Assembly: GCA_016874315.1 (NCBI GenBank)
Contig: VGTX01000027.1
Location: 1 to 9,523, forward strand
Direction: 5' to 3'
Length of the DNA: 9,523 nt
DNA from: Gammaproteobacteria bacterium
Lineage (GTDB): Bacteria > Pseudomonadota > Gammaproteobacteria > Berkiellales > Berkiellaceae
Positions 5,122-9,523 of this stretch are shown piece by piece; the stretch's first letter is position 1; the number at the start of each line of letters is the position of its first letter. The notes under the pieces are model-generated. The model searched no databases. It was not told the DNA's origin and saw only the letters and a program-made list of their open reading frames with translations. Position numbers and translations under genes: made by a program.

Positions 5122-8100
5122 ATGTTTGATATTTCAACATATCTTAATCCAATAAGAGAATCTCTCTCTAATTTTTTTGAAGAGTTAAAAAATGACCCTC
5201 GATCAAAAATCAAATCAATCTACAACAGCGTGTTAGAGGCTGATTGGTTCGAGCTTGCTGATTCTCTATACCAATCATATAACAATGCTGAAAAGTTCCT
5301 TTTTGAAACTTTTCCATATACAGTAGTCCCGAACTATATTGCGAAAATCAAGAGCTTTCTGCCCGCAGACATATTTGACATCAAAGATACACCGAAGGGC
5401 CAACCTAAAACAGACAGTCAAGATAAACGTGCTGTTGCAGATATTGTCAAAAATTTTTGTAATAACGAAAGCAACTTAAAATTAATTCATCTATTTTCTG
5501 AAATTAATCGGCTAAAAACACAAATCAAAGAAAAACCTGGCAATACACCCGAAAAAAGCACCTTACAAACCAAAAAGAGCGAATTGAATCAACAGCAGGA
5601 CTCACTCAATCAATATAAGTCTTGTATTAATGAGATTGCTGAAGAATATGCAAATGAGCTATCTTGCGCATATAGAGATTTTGCTATTGATAAACACAGA
5701 TTATCAGAAGAATACACTGACAATATTAATAAATTTTTTGATATTCAAAAAAATTTAACTGCCTGGAATAATCTTGAACAAAAGATTTCGATCTTGTGCC
5801 GCAATAGCAATATTGATGATAGCAGTCGCAATTCTATTCTCACTGCATTTAAAAATGCGACCTCTGAAAGCATTACACTGCCACCAACAGCTCAACCAAT
5901 AGAAAAAGAGTTAGCAATTTTACTCAAAGAATATCCAATTCAACAGCTTCAACAAGGATTAAAATTTGATACATTAGATGCCATATCTTTTGAAAGCTTT
6001 GAGCGCGCACAAAATGAGTCATTAAAAAAATACCAAGATAAAATTAAAGAACTAAATGGCAAATATACAGATTGTCTCGCTTCAATTGGAGCAGAATTAA
6101 ACGATATCAGACCGATACAGCTTAAAATCACAGAATGGTGGCAAAAAAATATAGATATTATATTTGATGTTATTCGCCCTTTTTATAAAAAAGCCATGAT
6201 TGGTTATTGTTATGCTTGGGGGTTAAAGGATGTCATTAAAAAAATTGAAGAAAAAGAATTTCAAAATATAGATACTGACAAATACGAGCAGTTCAAAAAA
6301 GCTATGGTCGATCGTAAAAATACTACAACCAACACGAATCAAGCACCAGGCGAAGAAACACCAGATCATACGCAAGAAATTGATCTTACCGACCCAATTA
6401 TGTTAAAGAAATATCATTTTGAAATTGCAGAAATCTCAAATATATATCAAACAGAATTATCCTTATGCTTGCAAGATACCATAGCCCGATTAAAAGATCG
6501 GCGAGATGCTATTAAAACTCATTTTGATGTCGTATTGGATATAAAAAATATACGACTTGCAAGAAAAAATGCAGAATCAGCACTTAATACATATTGCAAA
6601 AATAATCTCATCGAAAATGATATCCGCCTTGAGCTACTTCAGCGCCTCAACACTCATAACGTAACTAACTGTAATACAGAATTATCTTGCCCAACAGCGC
6701 AGACAATGGAGGACAATAAGAAACACGCCCTATTGAATACGTTCGTAGGGATTTTTATTAAATACCCTGAATTAGATCGGAACGATATTGATATTATATA
6801 CGCTACAGAATCACAGAGGATGAGCGCTACTGCAAAGAGCTTCAACACACAGTTAACCAATCAACGAAACGAATACAATAATATTGAGAAGAAATACTGC
6901 AATATAGCCAAAGGTTATGGACTGAACACATCAGAGCTATCATCTATAGGATTCAAAATAAACTCATTCTGGAAAATCAAAATGATTGAGTTATCCTCGC
7001 GCATTCTCACATACTTCTATATGGGGCTTGAATTATATTGCTATGCATTCGGACTGAAAGACCTAGTTACAACTGACAAGAAAAGCCCTTCAAAAGAAGA
7101 ACATCAGACCGAAGAATATCTTGAATTTTTGAAAAAATATGACTCTCTAAAAACCAACCGCGAAGCAGTTATAGAGAAAAAAAATCAAAGAATAGAAGAT
7201 ATCTCGGCAATTAGACTAAAGCTACAAGAGCTGTATGCTAACTACATTAATATCTCACGCGATATAACACAAGATGATATAAGGAACGAAACCAACTCAT
7301 TACTCAACGAACTGCATAACTCATTAAGAGATGCGTATCTCAAAATAAGCTATATGGACTATCTCTTCTTTATTGCATTAACATCTATTCAAAACTTTTT
7401 CACAACCATTTCGAATATCCTCAACACTCCTAAGACGGGGAAACCTGAAGAAAGCGAGACGCAATTGACATTAACTGACTTGAAAAATACGGTAAATTCA
7501 CTTAATACAGAATTAACCAAGAGCAACGAATCGGTAGAGACAGCGGCTCAAGCCCTCGAAAATACACGTATAGCCATTCAGTCCTCACCTTATAAACTTA
7601 AGAGAAAATCGGACCTCACCAATCTTTCCAAAGATTATGTCTATGAGCTGACTCTTATTTATAACAAATATCTTACTGAAAAAAAGATAATTTCTAAAAA
7701 ATACACCAGTAATTTCAATATATTATCTGAAGCGTCAAAAACATTGAGGAATGAAAAATCTGGCCTCATAACCAAAAAAGAGGCAGACACTCGACGAGAT
7801 ATCCTTAACGAGAACTTTATATGTTTTGAGAGTCTTAGCAAAAATGATGTTGAATTAACAGACAGTTATCATCAGGATATCAAAAAGTTACGCGAAACCT
7901 ATACGCCCAAAACCTTAGAACTTAAAGCAGAGTTGAAAGATATTGAGCCAATGCACGCAAAAATTGTTCTTTGGTGGCAACATATTCTGAATTCCTCATC
8001 TTCCAGTATCGTACATTCTTATCGTTCTTGTTTAATGACCTATTACTGCCTACGCGGCCTTAAAGAATGGGTAATCCACAAAGAAGGTACAAATGATAAA

Positions 8101-8244
8101 AAAATGCCTGATGCAGCTGTTACAATTCAATATACTGGGGAGACTGCAAAAACATTAGATATTAATCAATCACCAATAATATTCCAAGCAAGCGCCGACA
8201 ATCATCCGATTATACGGCCACGAGCACACTCCTGTCCCGGCTAA
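5122..8244 (+). CDS. Unrecognised large coiled-coil protein with three diverged repeat modules (1040 aa)
   Basis: No known family recognised. The protein is polar, rich in Lys/Glu/Asn/Ile, largely helical with coiled-coil-like stretches (about 120-170, 290-325, 570-595, 780-820), and has no signal peptide. It contains three related modules (about residues 172-393, 438-672, 835-985). Each opens with Y-x-x-E-L (176, 442, 839) and ends in a signature that aligns without gaps from K335, K612 and K947: K-I-x-x-(W/F)-W, an aromatic 20 residues on, then YCY or YYC and G-L-K-(D/E). The moderately hydrophobic helix before YC could sit at a membrane. Modules 1 and 2 also share a Cys-(R/K)-N segment and a PTAQ stretch that module 3 lacks. 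The C-terminus (~985-1040) is disordered and ends RPRAHSCPG. A start at 5122 fits the promoter and AAGG site. A secreted effector or a structural protein are both possible; an effector is favoured by style and neighbours, with low certainty. Confidence 0.85.
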   Translation: MFDISTYLNPIRESLSNFFEELKNDPRSKIKSIYNSVLEADWFELADSLYQSYNNAEKFLFETFPYTVVPNYIAKIKSFLPADIFDIKDTPKGQPKTDSQDKRAVADIVKNFCNNESNLKLIHLFSEINRLKTQIKEKPGNTPEKSTLQTKKSELNQQQDSLNQYKSCINEIAEEYANELSCAYRDFAIDKHRLSEEYTDNINKFFDIQKNLTAWNNLEQKISILCRNSNIDDSSRNSILTAFKNATSESITLPPTAQPIEKELAILLKEYPIQQLQQGLKFDTLDAISFESFERAQNESLKKYQDKIKELNGKYTDCLASIGAELNDIRPIQLKITEWWQKNIDIIFDVIRPFYKKAMIGYCYAWGLKDVIKKIEEKEFQNIDTDKYEQFKKAMVDRKNTTTNTNQAPGEETPDHTQEIDLTDPIMLKKYHFEIAEISNIYQTELSLCLQDTIARLKDRRDAIKTHFDVVLDIKNIRLARKNAESALNTYCKNNLIENDIRLELLQRLNTHNVTNCNTELSCPTAQTMEDNKKHALLNTFVGIFIKYPELDRNDIDIIYATESQRMSATAKSFNTQLTNQRNEYNNIEKKYCNIAKGYGLNTSELSSIGFKINSFWKIKMIELSSRILTYFYMGLELYCYAFGLKDLVTTDKKSPSKEEHQTEEYLEFLKKYDSLKTNREAVIEKKNQRIEDISAIRLKLQELYANYINISRDITQDDIRNETNSLLNELHNSLRDAYLKISYMDYLFFIALTSIQNFFTTISNILNTPKTGKPEESETQLTLTDLKNTVNSLNTELTKSNESVETAAQALENTRIAIQSSPYKLKRKSDLTNLSKDYVYELTLIYNKYLTEKKIISKKYTSNFNILSEASKTLRNEKSGLITKKEADTRRDILNENFICFESLSKNDVELTDSYHQDIKKLRETYTPKTLELKAELKDIEPMHAKIVLWWQHILNSSSSSIVHSYRSCLMTYYCLRGLKEWVIHKEGTNDKKMPDAAVTIQYTGETAKTLDINQSPIIFQASADNHPIIRPRAHSCPG
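5635..6300 (+). repeat. Repeat module 1 of the 1040-aa protein (residues ~172-393)
   Basis: Runs from the head EEYANEL through C226-R-N, PTAQ (255-258) and KEYP, to the tail at 325-370 (6094-6231): ELNDI, KITEWW, then YCYAWGLKD, followed by KYEQFKK. Protein-level repeat only; the DNA copies have diverged. Confidence 0.7.
6433..7137 (+). repeat. Repeat module 2 of the 1040-aa protein (residues ~438-672)
   Basis: Head IYQTELSL, then C492-K-N, PTAQ (524-527) and IKYPE, and tail at 605-647 (6934-7062): ELSSI, KINSFW, then YCYAFGLKD, followed by EYLEFLKK. K612 to G644 is 32 residues, the same as K335 to G367 in module 1. Confidence 0.7.
7624..8076 (+). repeat. Repeat module 3 of the 1040-aa protein (residues ~835-985), shortened
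   Basis: Head KDYVYEL and tail at 937-982 (7930-8067): ELKDI, KIVLWW, then YYCLRGLKE; K947 to G979 is again 32 residues. The head-to-tail distance is 108 residues against 159 and 170 in the other modules, because the Cys/PTAQ middle segment is missing. Confidence 0.65.
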
Positions 8245-8255
8245 TTAACTCTCCA

Positions 8256-8294
8256 CCCCTCTCTTCCAAAAAGAGGGGGTTGGGCTGATTTTTT
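8256..8294 (+). terminator. Probable rho-independent terminator after the 1040-aa gene
   Basis: CCCCTCT (8256-8262) pairs with AGAGGGG (8272-8278) over a 9-nt loop. A T6 run (8289-8294) lies 10 nt past the stem. The stem may extend through bulges (CCA with TTGG). The gap before the T run makes it imperfect, so some readthrough into the next gene is possible. Confidence 0.6.
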
Positions 8295-8313
8295 ATAATA
8301 CCTCTTCTTTCTC

Positions 8314-8332
8314 TTGATTTTTTTATAAAAAA
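8314..8332 (+). promoter_or_regulatory. AT-rich element shared with the 1040-aa gene promoter
   Basis: TTGA followed by T7, then ATAAAAAA; it holds the 14-bp palindrome TTTTTTATAAAAAA (8319-8332). Upstream of 5122, a matching TTGA, T4, ATAAAAAAA lies at 5050-5066. Such tracts bend DNA or act as upstream elements; coincidence in AT-rich DNA is possible. Confidence 0.3.
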
Positions 8333-8338
8333 GACATC

Positions 8339-8367
8339 TTGTTCTTTTCATAAAACTCTCCTACAAC
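8339..8367 (+). promoter_or_regulatory. Weak candidate promoter of the 211-aa gene
   Basis: TTGTTC (8339-8344), a 17-bp spacer and TACAAC (8362-8367). RNA would start near 8374, ~26 nt before ATG 8400. Both boxes are weak matches; the gene may instead depend on readthrough from upstream. Confidence 0.3.
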
Positions 8368-8399
8368 AAAAATAACAGACATTTTTTGATATATTCCAT

Positions 8400-9035
8400 A
8401 TGATGAATCCGAATTCCGAAGATATACTGGACACGGCACATCAAGAAAGCACAGCCTCCTCTAAAAAGTCTTTTCGCGATATCGGAGTGCAAGCGGACCT
8501 CTCTGACTTCAAGATATCATCTGAGTCCATTACACTTCATGAACTTCAAGATGCGGCAATTCGTATGGCTGCGCAAATTAAAGCCAATATGGAATCTATT
8601 GGAATAAAACCATCGCAAGCAGATGTATTAAACAGCATTCCACCTCATCATCAATATCGTGAGAACGAAATAGAGAGTAATGAACGTGATCGGACCTATT
8701 CTGCAGAGCAACTTTTTACAAACTATTATCTTTTAACGAGAGAATTCACTGAAGGGGTTTGTCAGAAAGAGGAAGATCTGATATCGAAAAATCGCGAATT
8801 AGAGCTAGAACTTCTACAAACTCAATCTCTAATCAAGGCCATTTCAGCACCACCAAACACACCAACCAGACGCGTACCATCCGATCTGTCTTTAGACGAT
8901 TTACAGTACTCTCCAGCAACACTTTCTCGCAGCCCCTCCCCCACTCTGATTTTTTCAAACCAGTTCAATAAAGTAGTGGCTACGGAAGACTCTGCGAAAA
9001 ATCGACCATCGAATAATACATTGATTGAATTTTAA
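8400..9035 (+). CDS. Unrecognised polar protein with short coiled coil and phosphosite-rich tail (211 aa)
   Basis: No family recognised. The N-terminal ~45 residues are polar and hold FRDIGVQADLSD (25-36). Helical stretches follow (46-67, and 101-148 as a likely coiled coil, around EEDLISKNRELELELLQTQ). The last ~60 residues are disordered and dense in Pro/Ser/Thr: NTPTRRVPSDLS (153-164) and SRSPSP (176-181). There is no signal peptide and no membrane segment. The start has two adjacent ATGs (8400, 8403) and no visible Shine-Dalgarno. A TAA lies 27 bp upstream in frame and no alternative start lies between, so ATG 8400 or 8403 is the likely start and translation may be weak or conditional. 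The gene follows the 1040-aa gene by 155 bp on the same strand and ends 3 bp before the convergent fumarase. It may be a partner or chaperone of the large protein, or a separate effector; this is inference. Confidence 0.75.
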   Translation: MMNPNSEDILDTAHQESTASSKKSFRDIGVQADLSDFKISSESITLHELQDAAIRMAAQIKANMESIGIKPSQADVLNSIPPHHQYRENEIESNERDRTYSAEQLFTNYYLLTREFTEGVCQKEEDLISKNRELELELLQTQSLIKAISAPPNTPTRRVPSDLSLDDLQYSPATLSRSPSPTLIFSNQFNKVVATEDSAKNRPSNNTLIEF

Positions 9036-9038
9036 ACG

Positions 9039-9523
9039 CTAACAATCACCACACATTCGTCTAATATTCGCATGATTTAATATCGCATCGAATTTTTCCA
9101 TATCTAAAGATTGTAGCTGAGCGTTCGCCTCGCGTAATGAAAGATTATTGATAGAAGCATAATGCGCAAGCGCGGCAGCCTTTTCATAACCAATTACAGG
9201 GCTCAATGCTGTTACGAGCATTAAGGAATTCTGTACATGCTGCTGTAACATCTCTTTATTTGAGCGTATATCTTTAAGAAGAAAATCACTAAAATTAACC
9301 ATCGCATCAGATAAAAGCTTAATGGAATCTATAATATTAAAAATAATTAAAGGCTTATACACATTCATCTCTAAAATTCCTGACGCATTTCCAAGCTGAA
9401 CAGCATGGTCATATCCCATGACCTGGAGACATACCATTGCCATTGCTTCACATTGTGTAGGATTTATTTTACCTGGCATCATTGATGAGCCAGGCTCATT
9501 CTCCGGCAAAATTAACTCATTTA
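9039..9523 (-). CDS. fumC: Class II fumarate hydratase, C-terminal part (runs off right edge)
   Basis: Fumarase interconverts fumarate and L-malate in the cytosolic TCA cycle as a homotetramer. The visible ~161 residues open with the superfamily signature PENEPGSSMMPGKINPTQCE (GSS-x-MP-x-K-x-N at 9491-9462), which carries the catalytic Ser loop and the substrate-binding Lys and Asn. Next come NASGILEMNVYKPLIIFN (compare E. coli GASGNFELNVFRPMVIHN), the NSLMLVTALSPVIGYEKAAALAHYA block typical of FumC, and the small C-terminal domain (SLREANAQL...FDAILN). Fumarase rather than aspartase or argininosuccinate lyase is supported by this block. The tail ends NIRRMCGDC, where E. coli has a VRPEQMV-type end, so the last ten residues diverge and hold two Cys. 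The start is outside the window. It converges on the 211-aa gene with a 3-bp gap and no visible terminator between them. Confidence 0.92.
   Translation of the reverse strand, partial: NELILPENEPGSSMMPGKINPTQCEAMAMVCLQVMGYDHAVQLGNASGILEMNVYKPLIIFNIIDSIKLLSDAMVNFSDFLLKDIRSNKEMLQQHVQNSLMLVTALSPVIGYEKAAALAHYASINNLSLREANAQLQSLDMEKFDAILNHANIRRMCGDC

Noticed and set aside
4947..5213. 88-aa open frame on the minus strand across the start of the 1040-aa gene
   Set aside because: It overlaps a well-supported promoter, ribosome binding site and gene start on the other strand, and has no ribosome binding site or recognisable domain.
1..9523. tRNA, rRNA, CRISPR array, insertion sequence or integrase
   Set aside because: Looked for clover-leaf, regular direct-repeat spacing and transposase or integrase motifs on both strands; none seen.

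Overview
The window looks like chromosomal DNA from a moderately AT-rich Gram-negative bacterium. It carries a tripartite-type RND efflux pump (adaptor plus inner-membrane permease), a cyclopropane-fatty-acid-synthase family protein and a class II fumarase. The protein style, plus three unrecognised genes with coiled-coil, membrane-hairpin and eukaryote-like short motifs, suggests a host-associated gammaproteobacterium, perhaps Legionellales-like. That placement is inference; no marker gene here fixes the taxonomy.

Layout. Bases 1-1595 (minus strand) hold an efflux operon: a periplasmic adaptor, then the start of an RND permease whose ATG lies inside the adaptor's last codons and which runs off the left edge. 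A short promoter region (about 1596-1759) separates it from a divergent CFA-synthase-like gene (1760-3082, plus). This gene has the family fold but appears to have lost several catalytic residues. A strong bidirectional hairpin terminator (3104-3134) closes it.

From 3168 to 9035 lies an accessory-looking block of three genes I cannot assign to a known family: a 533-residue protein with a central membrane hairpin region (minus, 3168-4769), a 1040-residue coiled-coil protein (plus, 5122-8244) and a 211-residue polar, phosphosite-rich protein (plus, 8400-9035). The large protein contains three diverged copies of a module ending in the same aromatic signature, with WW (or FW) early and YCY-x-x-GLKD late. 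The 352-bp region between the two divergent genes is dense in signals: a sigma70-like promoter for each direction, three copies of an ATGTaACAT palindrome (one flanking each gene's expression signals), and a nested set of hairpins followed by a T tract that can fold in mutually exclusive ways. The window ends in the C-terminal third of fumarase (minus, from 9039), which converges on the 211-residue gene with a 3-bp gap.

How the genes may work together. The efflux pair is a self-contained operon. The three unknown genes may form a co-regulated set, because the divergent pair shares operator-like repeats and the two plus-strand genes share an AT-rich upstream element. Large coiled-coil, membrane-inserting and short disordered proteins with kinase, 14-3-3 or dynein-light-chain-like motifs are typical of secreted effectors. 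This is a hypothesis from composition and motifs only.
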